A stretch of DNA of 64,000 nt from Saprospiraceae bacterium (GCA_027488935.1 JAIYAP010000081.1:62001-126000), one strand, 5' to 3'. Positions 16,652 through 26,616 are shown, counted from the first letter of the stretch. Program-made: numbers and translations. Notes: generated by a model not told the origin, from the sequence alone.

Positions 16652-16826
16652 GGTGCTGAGGACTGTTCGGAAACCTTAACACAATATTCAATCTATTGGT
16701 TCCACCACTTCTTTCTACCTGCAAGAGGATTTTAATTGGGGAGTGGTTAAAGGTTGGGAAATGTTAAATTGTTGAGAAATGTAAAAACTTTACATTTATT
16801 TAATTTTTCATCCCCGCCCAATCCCC

Positions 16827-16834
16827 TATATTTG
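16827..16834 (+). promoter_or_regulatory. -7 promoter box (TATATTTG) upstream of the poly-C gene
   Basis: It is an exact TAnnTTTG match, giving a leader of about 150 nt to the ATG at 16990. The rest of the 340-bp gap from 16652 is AT-rich with no other structure that I can support. Confidence 0.45.
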
Positions 16835-17017
16835 TTTTGGAAATGTTTGACATCTCGGAATGCATTTTTTTAATCCTATCTAAGTTTACTTCCCCATATC
16901 TTATGATTACTTAATCCTACTTCCCTTACTGCAAATACTTATTTTTCACATTTTAAATCCAATGTTGGATTTATATTAAACCACTTATTATGCAAAACTC
17001 AAAATCCGGCCTGACAG

Positions 17018-17027
17018 CCCCCCCCCC
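17018..17027 (+). repeat. C10 homopolymer between ATG and main frame (candidate phase-variation tract)
   Basis: Ten C residues lie 28 bp after the only nearby ATG (16990). With C10 that ATG reads 48 codons to a stop at 17134-17136. With C9 (or C12) it reads straight into the 1258-residue surface-protein frame. Confidence 0.75.
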
Positions 17028-17038
17028 TTATTCAGAAC

Positions 17039-20000
17039 TTGCTAAATACCAAATTTTTACGCAGGTTTTTTATTCGCAATGCGAAGTTTTTTATTCCTTT
17101 CGTTTTCTTTCACCTATCCGCCGTTGCGGCGCTTAATGGTCAAATTTGTGACCCAGAGGCAGATTTTACAACCACAGTAAATGGCTGTACAGTCAATTTT
17201 CAATCAAGTTATTCAGGAACTGCAGTACATGCATGGTCTTTCTTTGACAATAATTCTGTAACTGGATTACCATCAGTTTCCAATCTAGTCAACCCACAAC
17301 ATACTTTTAGAGTAACTTCAAGTTTACTTAAAAGAGTTGTTCATACTGTGACTATTACAATGTCAAATGGACAAACGGTAACAAAAACCTGCGAAAAATC
17401 AGTATCAACCAATTGCAACAGCAACTCCGAGTGCAATAATTTTTTTTATTTCCACTATCGGGTGAATGGTTGCACTTTAACAATTCTGGATGATCCTTCC
17501 GGAGAATTAGAAGCAACTTGGAACTTTGGTGATAATACCCCTTCCATCACAACAAATACACCGCCGCCGCCTACGCATACCTATGCACAATCAGGGACTT
17601 ATTTCGTGACCGTATTAGTAAATGGACAGAGTTGCGGATTATGGATTACAGTGTTTTGTGAGCCTCAAATCTGCTGCACCGCATCCTTTGCCGCAAACAT
17701 TTATCGAGATTGTGGTGTTCTTCGATTAAGTTTGGATGCCGATTGTAACATTGGAAAGCACGAATATACCGTTACGCCTATAGGAAGTGGGACCTGTTTT
17801 AATCTAGTTAATTTCCAGCCAACAGCCGAAAACCAAACAATTCAGATTACAAATATTAATACTGGCTTAGTAACAGGATTTCAGATAACGCACAATTACA
17901 TTTGTGCCGATGGGCAAGCAATAACACAAACAAAGATTGTGACTATGCCAACACCCGCCGCAATTTTTGTTGGAAGAGAGAATCAAACCACAAACTTGAC
18001 TAATTATAGTTGTGTGTTACCTGGGGATACTTATAATAATACAAGAATTGTTTATGTCAGCGGCCTTGTGCAGATTAATAAAAAATTTACGTTCGTTGGC
18101 GCTGATATTCAATTTCACCCTGGGCTTTCAGGATTTGATATTTTCAACTTTAGTACTCCAATACAACTAACCCAAAATTCCAGAGCAAGAGGAGTCGCAG
18201 ATTGTAACTGCATGTGGCGTGGCATGATACTAAAATCAACAGGGAGTATAAGTGTTAACACTGGAAGCTCTATCGAAGATGCGGTACAAGGAATTTTAGT
18301 GGACGATAAAGTTCCATCTGTTATAACCCTAAAATTAGACGGCGCAAAATTTTACAGAAATTTCGTTGGTATTCAAGGGTTAATGTATTTAAAATTTTCA
18401 ACTTTACAGAATACATTATTTGATGGAGAAGGCCCCTTAAAGAACATTTGCACCCTTGATCATACGATAAAAGCTCCTTTGGTTAATAACATTGTAACTA
18501 AAGTGCCATTCAATACGCAACAAGGTTTTGCTGGTATTTATATAAAGAACTCAATTAGTCCACTAACACTTCCATTTCTGACGCAAAAAAACCTTTTTAA
18601 TAATCTTGCATATGGCATTTTAGCATTTGATACGAATATTGATATTGACAGGAATAGTAGATTTACCAATATAACTGGTACTGTTCATGGCACACATAGA
18701 AATGCTGCCATTGCCTTAATTGACGGAGTGGATAAAGGACCAAATACTTTTAAATTTAGAGGTACAAACATTCCAGATAGCCCATCCGGCTTACCGGATT
18801 TTGATTTGTGCTGGTACGGTATTGTTGTTAAATGCGATCAATCAGGCAGTCCAACAAAAGTTGGAATTACGAATGCGCTCATGGATCACATGCGCACGGG
18901 AATATTTTTAGATTCGAGATCTAAAGAAGGATCTTTTTTAGGCACGAGCACCACTTCAGGTTTTACTGGAATTCGCAATAATAGAATTACTGCAACCTTA
19001 ACGAGCCCGAGCCTTTTTACCAATGCAGGTATTTCAACTTTTGATTACAATTCTAAGATTAACAATATTCAGATAGCGAATAATGTGGTTACAATGCGCT
19101 ATGGTCAGGGGGCATCGACTGCAGGTAGTGCTGGTATTGCAGCAATAGGTCTGGATCCAATAACTGACCCGGGAGTCAATCTAAATGAAAAGGTGGATAT
19201 TTTTGATAATAGAATTCTAATTGAAGCAGAAGGTGAAATTGGCATTGCCACCTTCGATTACCCTAGGGTATCTATCCGAAACCACCGCGATAATGACAAT
19301 GGAATTTTTCATAATAACCCATCAAGCACATTTCCAGGTATCAAAATTGAAGGCGGCACAGGGCTGATCGTTTCTTGCAATGATGTTACTGCGCTTTCTT
19401 CCTCTGATGAATACCCGCTGTTGTATAATTTCAGATCAACCAATTCCAATTTCCTGAATAACAGGCTCACCGGAAATGGTATTGGTATTACTGTAAAGGG
19501 TATTTGCACTGGAGATAATATTCGATGCAATGAAATGCAGAATAATAGGATAGGGCTTACTTATATTGATGGGGCCATTACGGGCGCCCAAGGATCTCCA
19601 GGATCTCCAGGTTTATCTTTTGGAAACCGATGGTTTGGTAATTTTACAACAGGCGCAGTAGTAGGTAACGGAGTAAACCCTCTGAATTCTCGTTTTTATA
19701 TCAGGCCGTTAAGTAACGAAGGGCCTCCATCTGTATTTGGCACTCAATCTCAGGTCTGGTTTATTGATATTTCAGCGAATGCCCCCATAAACTGTTTGGC
19801 AAGTTGTCCACTCCCAAGTGTTATTCAAACACCCATATTGACTAAACTTGATTCGCTTATAGCAACCAATCAAGTTGACTTTGGCACTTCAAACCTGTAT
19901 GCCGAAAAATCCTGGCAATGCCAATTTGATCTATCCCGTACTTTGACTGATTACCCCAACCTGGCACAAAACAACACCTTAATGCAAAGTTTTTTGAATT

Positions 20001-20815
20001 CAACCAATGTTAGCAACATATCTGCTTTACTTCAGGTACAGCGCAACATGCGGAATGCATTTGCTTTTAGCAATTCAGTATTGACAACCATCCAGAACAA
20101 CAACCAGACGAAAGCACAGATTGGCTTACAAATACAAACAACGGATTCCCTAATCGGGATTGCAACAGATTCGGCCCAATTAAGCGTCCTATATCAACAA
20201 AGAATTGTGCAAGACTCCTTATTCAATCTCCTGTTACAGGCCAATGAAGCCTTAACAACCCAGCACGATGCGCAAAGCCTGGCTTCTGTTCCGAGCTTAC
20301 TTGCCCAATTGAATACAATTACACCAACCATAGTATGTGAGACTAACCTGAAAAGAGTTATGGAAATTTATCTCCAAACGCTGGCTTTTGGCGTAGAGCC
20401 TACCGCCAGTATGGTTTCGGATGTGTATGGCATTGCTATACAATGTGTCGATAAAGGTGGAATTGCAGTTTTGGCAGCACGTAGCATGTACTATGCATTT
20501 ACTGCAATTTGGCTCAATGAAGATAATTGTGTCGGCGATCGAAACGCGAAACAAGAAGCCTCAGATGCAGGAATTTCCATATTCCCGAATCCTACAACTG
20601 GTACATTTGCAGTACAATTTTCCGATGCGTATTTAAATACCAAAATGACCTTAACTATAGTCAACGCAATTGGAAGCACCGTACAGTATATCGAAAGCGA
20701 AAAAAAAAAAAAAAAAATAATCGATTTATCTACGCAGCCCAATGGCTTGTATTTTGCGATTATCAGAAATGATAAGGGCGTACTGACCAGTTTGCCAGTC
20801 CTGCTTCAACATTAA
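17039..20815 (+). CDS. large PKD / beta-helix T9SS surface protein, start possibly phase-variable
   Basis: The frame is open for about 1258 codons. After a hydrophobic signal segment (FFIPFVFFHLSAVAALNGQ) come two PKD-like domains (about 25-120 and 130-210; WNFGDNTP and PTHTYAQSGTYFVTV) and cysteine-rich segments. From about 330 to 880 a right-handed parallel beta-helix-like region has many N-N and I-x-N turns. A helical stretch follows, then a T9SS sorting domain (SIFPNPTTGTFAVQF...). In the sequence as given the frame has only a TTG at 17039; the ATG at 16990 is one base out of frame across a C10 tract. An A18 run lies in the last coding strand region. Both are slippage-prone. The gene is more AT-rich than its neighbours. 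It is probably a cell-surface adhesin or matrix protein. Confidence 0.85.
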   Translation: MLNTKFLRRFFIRNAKFFIPFVFFHLSAVAALNGQICDPEADFTTTVNGCTVNFQSSYSGTAVHAWSFFDNNSVTGLPSVSNLVNPQHTFRVTSSLLKRVVHTVTITMSNGQTVTKTCEKSVSTNCNSNSECNNFFYFHYRVNGCTLTILDDPSGELEATWNFGDNTPSITTNTPPPPTHTYAQSGTYFVTVLVNGQSCGLWITVFCEPQICCTASFAANIYRDCGVLRLSLDADCNIGKHEYTVTPIGSGTCFNLVNFQPTAENQTIQITNINTGLVTGFQITHNYICADGQAITQTKIVTMPTPAAIFVGRENQTTNLTNYSCVLPGDTYNNTRIVYVSGLVQINKKFTFVGADIQFHPGLSGFDIFNFSTPIQLTQNSRARGVADCNCMWRGMILKSTGSISVNTGSSIEDAVQGILVDDKVPSVITLKLDGAKFYRNFVGIQGLMYLKFSTLQNTLFDGEGPLKNICTLDHTIKAPLVNNIVTKVPFNTQQGFAGIYIKNSISPLTLPFLTQKNLFNNLAYGILAFDTNIDIDRNSRFTNITGTVHGTHRNAAIALIDGVDKGPNTFKFRGTNIPDSPSGLPDFDLCWYGIVVKCDQSGSPTKVGITNALMDHMRTGIFLDSRSKEGSFLGTSTTSGFTGIRNNRITATLTSPSLFTNAGISTFDYNSKINNIQIANNVVTMRYGQGASTAGSAGIAAIGLDPITDPGVNLNEKVDIFDNRILIEAEGEIGIATFDYPRVSIRNHRDNDNGIFHNNPSSTFPGIKIEGGTGLIVSCNDVTALSSSDEYPLLYNFRSTNSNFLNNRLTGNGIGITVKGICTGDNIRCNEMQNNRIGLTYIDGAITGAQGSPGSPGLSFGNRWFGNFTTGAVVGNGVNPLNSRFYIRPLSNEGPPSVFGTQSQVWFIDISANAPINCLASCPLPSVIQTPILTKLDSLIATNQVDFGTSNLYAEKSWQCQFDLSRTLTDYPNLAQNNTLMQSFLNSTNVSNISALLQVQRNMRNAFAFSNSVLTTIQNNNQTKAQIGLQIQTTDSLIGIATDSAQLSVLYQQRIVQDSLFNLLLQANEALTTQHDAQSLASVPSLLAQLNTITPTIVCETNLKRVMEIYLQTLAFGVEPTASMVSDVYGIAIQCVDKGGIAVLAARSMYYAFTAIWLNEDNCVGDRNAKQEASDAGISIFPNPTTGTFAVQFSDAYLNTKMTLTIVNAIGSTVQYIESEKKKKKIIDLSTQPNGLYFAIIRNDKGVLTSLPVLLQH
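20700..20717 (+). repeat. A18 homopolymer inside the T9SS sorting domain
   Basis: Eighteen consecutive A encode a lysine run about 33 codons before the stop. Gain or loss of one base would replace the end of the sorting domain, needed for T9SS export. Confidence 0.85.
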
Positions 20816-20829
20816 TTTTTTCACTATTA

Positions 20830-20866
20830 TGGTACCATTGGCAGCTTGCCAGTGGTACCATTTTTT
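20830..20866 (+). terminator. rho-independent terminator between two T9SS genes
   Basis: TGGTACCA, T, TGGCA pair with TGCCA, G, TGGTACCA around GCT (14 bp), followed by TTTTTT. It ends 12 bp before the next ATG (20879). Confidence 0.85.
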
Positions 20867-20878
20867 AAATTGACCGAC

Positions 20879-22636
20879 ATGAGAAAGATAATAATCCTTT
20901 ATATAACCTTGCAGATATTAAATATACCTTTTGCGAATGCTCAAAAATACGATTATCAATGGCTACAGGGAAAATACTATGTATCGCCTGACAACTCCAA
21001 TTTTATTATAAACTTTAATTCAATTCCCCCTGAAATTGAAATCCCCAACTCCCAATTCCTCGTGGATGGAACTATGGTTCCGGTTTCAGACGAAAAAGGA
21101 AACTTTTTATTTTATACTAATGGCTGTATTATCCAGAATAGATATAAAAAGAATTTGGAGAATTTAGGAACAAATGAATATTTATTGCCAGACAATTATT
21201 ATTGTAAGAAAGACGGCTTTCATGCCTTATCAACTATCCAATCGTTATTTTCACTGCCACTTTATGCTAAAGATAGTTTTATAGTTTTTAGTTGCAGCGA
21301 CAATTTTTTTGTAAATCCCCAACCTTGTGAAATACCCTTTTTTTCCTACCATATCGTGGATATGAAATTCAACGAAGGGCAAGGCCGCTTGGTGGAAAAA
21401 AACCAACCGATTAGGGAAGGGTGTTACCAAACGGCTTGCGCCAACAAACACGCCAATGGTCGGGATTGGTGGATTTTACTCGCTGATAATCAACAAAATT
21501 TGTTTTATCGGTGGTTGTTAACGCCGAAAGGTTTGGAAGGGCCTTGGACGCAGGAAATCAACAATCCCACGGTAGATGGTATCTGGTTTTGCGGCTGGAG
21601 TACTTTTTCACCCGACGGCAATCATTATGCCATCAATGCCTGCAGAACGGGTGTAATGCTTTATGACTTTGATCGGTGCACAGGCTTGTTAAAAGAAAAT
21701 GTTTTGATCAACCGGGTTACCGACAATTCAAATTGGGCTAATTGGGGTGCTGAATTTTCGCCGGATGGCCGGTTTTTATACACGGTAGCCGAAAACAGTA
21801 CTTTGTTGCTTCAGTACGATTTATACGCCGACGATATTGAGAGCTCAAAGGAAATCGTGTCTGTTTACACTGGTCCTATAAACATGATCAGTATTCCCGT
21901 CTTTGGATTTCTACAACACGCACCGGATGGTAAGATATACATTTGGGCAGGGGATACAGAGTACATGCATGTAATACATTTCCCCAATAGAAAAGGGCTT
22001 TCCTGCGCAGTCCAACAGCGTGCCATTACCCTTCCCACTTCTGTCTTTGCGGCCAACCTTTATTACCCACACTATCGGCTGGGTCCAATGGATGATACGG
22101 TCTGTGACACCTTGGGCATCGATAACCTCCCCCAGGCGCTTTTCCGGTATGATATAGAAGATACTTTAAGCACCCGACAAATCACCTTTACGGATTTGAC
22201 CAGATATGCGCCTACCTTTTGGAAATGGACTTTCGGGGATGGCAATAGCAGCCAGGAACAAAATCCGGTACATACGTACGCTGCAACAGGCAATTATCCG
22301 GTGTGCCTCATTGCCGGCAACGCCCACGCTTCGGATACTTTTTGTCGGCAAATAAATGTAGGCACCATCGGGGTGGAACAATTGCCTGCCATTCCAAAAG
22401 TAAAAGTATCTCCCAACCCCTTCTCCAGCACCCTCCGCATCGAACTACCCGCACAAGTAGGCAGCACCCCACATTTTGTGTTGTATGATTTGTTCGGCCG
22501 GGAAATGTATGCCACTGATTTACAAGATTTTATTACAGATATTCCCCTCGCGCAGGTGCCTGCGGGTGTGTACGCGTGGCGCATGTACCTGCGTGGGGCG
22601 GCGGTGCAGAGCGGGAAGGTGGTGAAAATGGAATAA
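20879..22636 (+). CDS. PKD-domain T9SS surface protein
   Basis: From ATG 20879 the product is 585 residues with a signal peptide (IIILYITLQILNIPFANAQ). The central part reads as beta-propeller-like repeats (GWSTFSPDGNHYAIN, GAEFSPDGRFLYTVAEN, FLQHAPDGKIYIWAG). One PKD domain follows (FTDLTRYAPTFWKWTFGDG, NPVHTYAATGNYPVCL) and then a T9SS sorting domain (VSPNPFSSTLRIELP ... VPAGVYAWRMYLRG). The ATG at 20846 is rejected because it lies inside the terminator hairpin. The strong terminator upstream with no visible promoter after it means expression depends on readthrough or on an unseen start. Likely surface-exposed or released; ligand unknown. Confidence 0.85.
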   Translation: MRKIIILYITLQILNIPFANAQKYDYQWLQGKYYVSPDNSNFIINFNSIPPEIEIPNSQFLVDGTMVPVSDEKGNFLFYTNGCIIQNRYKKNLENLGTNEYLLPDNYYCKKDGFHALSTIQSLFSLPLYAKDSFIVFSCSDNFFVNPQPCEIPFFSYHIVDMKFNEGQGRLVEKNQPIREGCYQTACANKHANGRDWWILLADNQQNLFYRWLLTPKGLEGPWTQEINNPTVDGIWFCGWSTFSPDGNHYAINACRTGVMLYDFDRCTGLLKENVLINRVTDNSNWANWGAEFSPDGRFLYTVAENSTLLLQYDLYADDIESSKEIVSVYTGPINMISIPVFGFLQHAPDGKIYIWAGDTEYMHVIHFPNRKGLSCAVQQRAITLPTSVFAANLYYPHYRLGPMDDTVCDTLGIDNLPQALFRYDIEDTLSTRQITFTDLTRYAPTFWKWTFGDGNSSQEQNPVHTYAATGNYPVCLIAGNAHASDTFCRQINVGTIGVEQLPAIPKVKVSPNPFSSTLRIELPAQVGSTPHFVLYDLFGREMYATDLQDFITDIPLAQVPAGVYAWRMYLRGAAVQSGKVVKME

Positions 22637-22741
22637 TGGGTTTTATCACAGATTATTCGGATTTTAAAAGATCGTTACCAATTAAAAAAATCTGTGTGAA
22701 TCTGCGTAATCCGTGGTAATCCACTCAACTGAACATTTTTA

Positions 22742-22836
22742 TTTCGCACAGATGTTACACGGAAAAAAAACAGATGTTACGCAGAAAAATCCGCGTAACA
22801 TCTGCGAAAATACATCTGTGTAACATCTGCGCGAAA
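22742..22836. repeat. nested fold-back element (GATGTTAC type)
   Basis: Outer arms TTTCGCACAGATGTTACAC and GTGTAACATCTGCGCGAAA match at 18 of 19 positions. Inside them CAGATGTTACGC and GCGTAACATCTG pair perfectly. Upstream (22640-22735) related CACAGATT / AATCTGTG words occur. No coding frame is seen in this intergenic gap. Confidence 0.8.
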
Positions 22837-22870
22837 CATATCCAGTAGTGCGGTGAGAAACCCCCCAACC

Positions 22871-24643
22871 CTACAACGCCCCCAAAATCTTCTGCTCCAA
22901 GATCGTCAATGGCAAACAACCATCCTCCAGCACCAGTTGATGGAACTTGCGAATATCAAATTTATCGCCCTGTGCCTGCTGCATTTTATCGCGCAATTCC
23001 CTGATTTTCAATTGCCCCACCTTGTAGGAAAGCGCCTGACCCGGCCACGACATGTAACGCTCAATTTCGGCTACGATGCTTTGTTCGGATTCCGCCTCGT
23101 GTTCGAGGGAGTATTGGATGGCTTGTTCGCGGGTCCAGCCTTTGGTGTGCATGCCTGCATCCACGACTAAGCGGATGGCGCGGTGCATTTCGGCGCTCAA
23201 CATGCCAAAATACTGGTAAGGATCGGTGTACAAACCCAATTCTTTGCCCAAGGATTCGGTGTACAAGGCCCACCCTTCGCCATAAGCGCCATACCATAAG
23301 GTGCGCCGAAACTGGGGCAATTGCGTATTTTCCTGCTGCACCGAAATCTGGTAATGGTGTCCCGGAATGGCTTCGTGCAGGAACAAATCTTCATCGGCAA
23401 AAATATTGTACGCGCGTGCATCGGGCACCGGCACATAAAAAATACCCGGACGTGTACCATCCAAAGAACCCTGGATGTACTCGGCGCTGGCGGTTTTTTC
23501 GCGGAAAGCCTCTGTACGGCGCACTTCAAAGGGTGTTTTTGGCGTCAGACTAAACAATCGCTCCAGTTGCGGCTGCATGGTGGTGTGGATGTCTTTGAAA
23601 TGCTGCACCACTTGTTCCGCGATGGTATAGGGCATCAATTCCTTTTTTGCCCGCACGTAATCGAAAAAACTTTTGAGGTCGCCTGTGTACCCTACCTGCT
23701 TTTTAACGGCCTCCATTTCTCCGAAAATACGCGCTACTTCCCGCTCTCCGAGTTGAAAAATTTCGTCCGCGGTCATATTCGTAGTGGTGTGCAATTTTAT
23801 TTGCTGGGCATAAAAAGCAGCGCCGCTGGGAATATCGGAAATACCGGCACTTGCACGACAACGCGGAACGTATTCATCTTTAATAAATGCGTGCAGTTTT
23901 TGGTAGGTGGGGATAATTTTATCGGCAATCATCTTTTTATAAGCCTCCGTCAAGCGCGCCCGCTCTTCGGCCGAGAAGGTGGCGGGTAAGGTAGTAATTG
24001 GACTATAAAACAGGTGTTTTTCTACCGGACCGTGGTCGAAACCGGCCATTTGAGGCACCATTTTTTCAGCGAGAATTTTGGGTAAAAGGTAGCCCGCGGC
24101 CATTCCCCGGCGCATGTTGGCGATGGCGGTGTCGCACCAAACCGTGTAGGCATCGAGCCGTTTCAGCCAATTGTCGTAATCCTGCACCGTTTTGAAAGGC
24201 TGGGCGCTGCTCCCGCTGGCGTATTGGCCGATCTGAAGCGGCAGGCAATCAAACTGGTTGATGGGCATCAATTCCTTGTGAAATTGCAGGTCGCCCAGGT
24301 TGATATCGCATTCCCACAACAGAATATCATAACTCCGACGTTCCGTGCTTGATAGTTTAGCGAGGTCGTATTGTTGGAGCAGGGATTTGTATTTGGTATA
24401 AAATGCGGCAAGTTGGGCGCGGTACGCCTGCGATATCGTATTGGGCAACAGGTCGTTATAACGGGTATCGCCTGCTGTGGTCGCTTCGAGCGGAAACATA
24501 GGCAGGCGCTCCTCATTGTATTGGCTTAGCAGCGAATCAATGGGCAACTGTGCAACCGCTTGTGATTTCGGTGCGTTGTTTTGGCAGGAGAAAATGCTCA
24601 GGCAAGTGAGCAGCAGGACAAATAGGAATAGTACTTTTTGCAT
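22871..24643 (-). CDS. DUF885-family lipoprotein (predicted zinc peptidase-like)
   Basis: The 590-residue protein has a lipoprotein signal (LFVLLLTCLSIFSC, cysteine about 20). It matches the DUF885 family along its length: YNEERLPMFPLEATTAGDTRYNDLLPN near the start, FYVPVPDARAYNIFADEDLFLHEAIPGHHYQ around 415-445 (a HEAxPGHH metal-site motif) and YGEGWALYTESLGKELGLY, with a helical end. The HExxxGHH arrangement resembles M3/M32-like zinc peptidases and suggests peptidase activity, though the family is largely uncharacterised. Envelope-anchored. It is a single gene with no obvious partner. Confidence 0.87.
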   Translation of the reverse strand: MQKVLFLFVLLLTCLSIFSCQNNAPKSQAVAQLPIDSLLSQYNEERLPMFPLEATTAGDTRYNDLLPNTISQAYRAQLAAFYTKYKSLLQQYDLAKLSSTERRSYDILLWECDINLGDLQFHKELMPINQFDCLPLQIGQYASGSSAQPFKTVQDYDNWLKRLDAYTVWCDTAIANMRRGMAAGYLLPKILAEKMVPQMAGFDHGPVEKHLFYSPITTLPATFSAEERARLTEAYKKMIADKIIPTYQKLHAFIKDEYVPRCRASAGISDIPSGAAFYAQQIKLHTTTNMTADEIFQLGEREVARIFGEMEAVKKQVGYTGDLKSFFDYVRAKKELMPYTIAEQVVQHFKDIHTTMQPQLERLFSLTPKTPFEVRRTEAFREKTASAEYIQGSLDGTRPGIFYVPVPDARAYNIFADEDLFLHEAIPGHHYQISVQQENTQLPQFRRTLWYGAYGEGWALYTESLGKELGLYTDPYQYFGMLSAEMHRAIRLVVDAGMHTKGWTREQAIQYSLEHEAESEQSIVAEIERYMSWPGQALSYKVGQLKIRELRDKMQQAQGDKFDIRKFHQLVLEDGCLPLTILEQKILGAL

Positions 24644-24779
24644 GGGTGTTGCGTAAAACGGGTGAGCAGATGGAGGGCTAAGGTAGTGGATGGCGCATTA
24701 TCATGGAGAGGCGGTTAAAGAAAGATAGACGAATAGGGTATAAGGTGGCTTAAGCGCGGGATAAATGATATGCAAACAT

Positions 24780-26075
24780 TCAATCCAACACCACCAGTTT
24801 CTTCGCATCCCGAATGCTCACTTTAAACCCATTTCCATTTTCTGAAAGATTGCCTTCCACGCGAACCACGTGGCCCAGCATGTTTGCCAAAGTGGGTTGG
24901 GTAAATTTTTGGGTATCGCGCTCCTGAATCAAGATTTCTAATGGATGGTTCACTGGGCTGTCGTCTAAAGATAACACCATGCCTCCGGATGCGCCAACTG
25001 AAACCCTGGTCACAGTACCGACTACCGCTTTGACATTTTTAAAATTTTTGGCAGTAATCATGGCGGTGTTGGAAGCATTTCCCAACAAAATAGGGTCGCT
25101 GATGGGAAGTGTCATGCGCCCGGTGCTGACTCCGGGTATCGCAAACCAACTGTCCATATCCAATTTGGATTCGATGTTTTTTTCTTGATCAGTGGTCAAG
25201 TTTGGGAAAAAATTAATGCCAATTTGTTTTTCCAACGAATCTATAGACATGGCTCGCTTGCGCAGTGTCGAGGCCAACTGCCCGTCAGTGACATCCGCCG
25301 CATTGGCCTCCATCAAAAAAGCATAGCCCTGTTGTTCCTGAAAGTTGACCACCACCTTGAAAAACTGCTTCGGAATTGAGATGTGGCTCGACAAGCCGCC
25401 ATTCAACTTGGCCAGTCCGGCATCAATCACTGGACCAGTTACCACAATCAATTCGCTCAGCGAATCGCGCACACGGAGATATTGTCGAATGCTGACTTCC
25501 AATTTGGCCCACAACCCTTCATTTAATGCTTTCGATTGGGGCGAAATATTGGTCAGGGTGTTGGATGCTACACTCGCTTTAGGCGACCACCTGAAGTCGG
25601 CTGCAGGCGCCATGTGCCCCCGTTGAAAACCCGACGACCGGTATTGAGCCAAAAGTGGCGCACCATTCAACGAGCGGTCTTCAAAGAAGTTTTCTTCCCG
25701 TTCGAGGCAAATGGTAAAAATGTCGCGTCGAATGATGTGGGTGGACCATTGGGGTTGACCGTGTTTGGCCGAGAACCCTACGAGATAACCCGGGTAAGCG
25801 CGTTTTTGCAGGCTGACTTCTATGGAGTCCGTATTCATTTTTGGCACACCCAGCCGCAACAACTTGCTTTGAATCAGGTTGAGTTGGGCAGCCTCCCACT
25901 TGTCTTGTGCGTCCTGAATTTGAGCCAACTTTGTCGCTACCTCCAATTCCTCACGGGTTACGGTAGTGGCAAGCGGCGCCTTAGGCAGTGGGATTCCGGT
26001 GGTCGGCTGTGCGGAAACGAGGGTTACCGTAAAACAAAAGAGCAGCCCGACCGAAAATGATTTTATTTTTTTCAT
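24780..26075 (-). CDS. secreted DNA/RNA non-specific endonuclease with C-terminal OB-like domain
   Basis: The 431-residue product has a signal peptide (VGLLFCFTVTLVSAQ). The nuclease core shows SGFQRGHMAPAADFRW at about residues 153-168, the D/Q-R-G-H motif of the beta-beta-alpha-Me NUC1/NucA family (catalytic His), followed by TLTNISPQSKALNEGLWAKLE, in which the Asn co-ordinates Mg. The C-terminal third (VGTVTRVSVGASGGMVLSLDD ... GHVVRVEGNLSENGNG) resembles an OB-fold, an uncommon addition. Likely role: extracellular or periplasmic nucleic-acid degradation. The first motif residue is Q where many members have D. Single gene. Confidence 0.87.
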   Translation of the reverse strand: MKKIKSFSVGLLFCFTVTLVSAQPTTGIPLPKAPLATTVTREELEVATKLAQIQDAQDKWEAAQLNLIQSKLLRLGVPKMNTDSIEVSLQKRAYPGYLVGFSAKHGQPQWSTHIIRRDIFTICLEREENFFEDRSLNGAPLLAQYRSSGFQRGHMAPAADFRWSPKASVASNTLTNISPQSKALNEGLWAKLEVSIRQYLRVRDSLSELIVVTGPVIDAGLAKLNGGLSSHISIPKQFFKVVVNFQEQQGYAFLMEANAADVTDGQLASTLRKRAMSIDSLEKQIGINFFPNLTTDQEKNIESKLDMDSWFAIPGVSTGRMTLPISDPILLGNASNTAMITAKNFKNVKAVVGTVTRVSVGASGGMVLSLDDSPVNHPLEILIQERDTQKFTQPTLANMLGHVVRVEGNLSENGNGFKVSIRDAKKLVVLD

Positions 26076-26271
26076 TATATTTTATTTTCTTATAATTGTT
26101 TTTCAAGGCCACTGCCGATACTTCGTTGTCTTATGTTAAATTACTCACAATCAATTCGATACAACGTTTAGCTACTCACGGAAGTTGCGCTTGGTCAAAC
26201 AGGATCGACTAATCATTCCGTATCAACAACCTTTAACTTTGGAGCAATGTGTGCGGCTAACGCGAATCACC

Positions 26272-26490
26272 TCAGTCGTCTTCTTTTAAAATAGCATTGA
26301 CGCGCAAAACCTGCCTGGCATTTTCCGCATATTCTGGTGTAGTGTATAATTGGGCTTCCCCAGATGGCGACATCGAATCGGGTTGACGCTCAATGTAGCT
26401 CACAATACCGTGTTGCTTCAACACATCCTCCGCGATTTTCACATCGTACAATTCGGGGGAAGAGAAAACTAAAATCCAACCTTCGTTCAT
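26272..26490 (-). CDS. DUF2007-like small protein
   Basis: From ATG 26490 the product is 72 residues: WILVFSSPELYDVKIAEDVLKQHGI, VSYIERQPDS and LYTTPEYAENARQVL follow the pattern of the DUF2007 putative signal-transducing family (one small alpha/beta domain). A longer frame upstream to 26583 adds an unrelated hydrophobic segment without family similarity, so the shorter start is preferred. It has no membrane segment and is likely cytoplasmic. The gene follows the AAA ATPase gene on the same strand by 126 bp. Confidence 0.75.
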   Translation of the reverse strand: MNEGWILVFSSPELYDVKIAEDVLKQHGIVSYIERQPDSMSPSGEAQLYTTPEYAENARQVLRVNAILKEDD

Positions 26491-26616
26491 ATTATTTATG
26501 GTTTGACATTCAAATAATGATTTAAGCAGCAATAATGAAATTCTGCAAATTTTGAGTTTCCCCATTTTTGATAAAACCCCCAAAACACGCGCGTAATGCC
26601 TGGCCTATCGCTGGTT

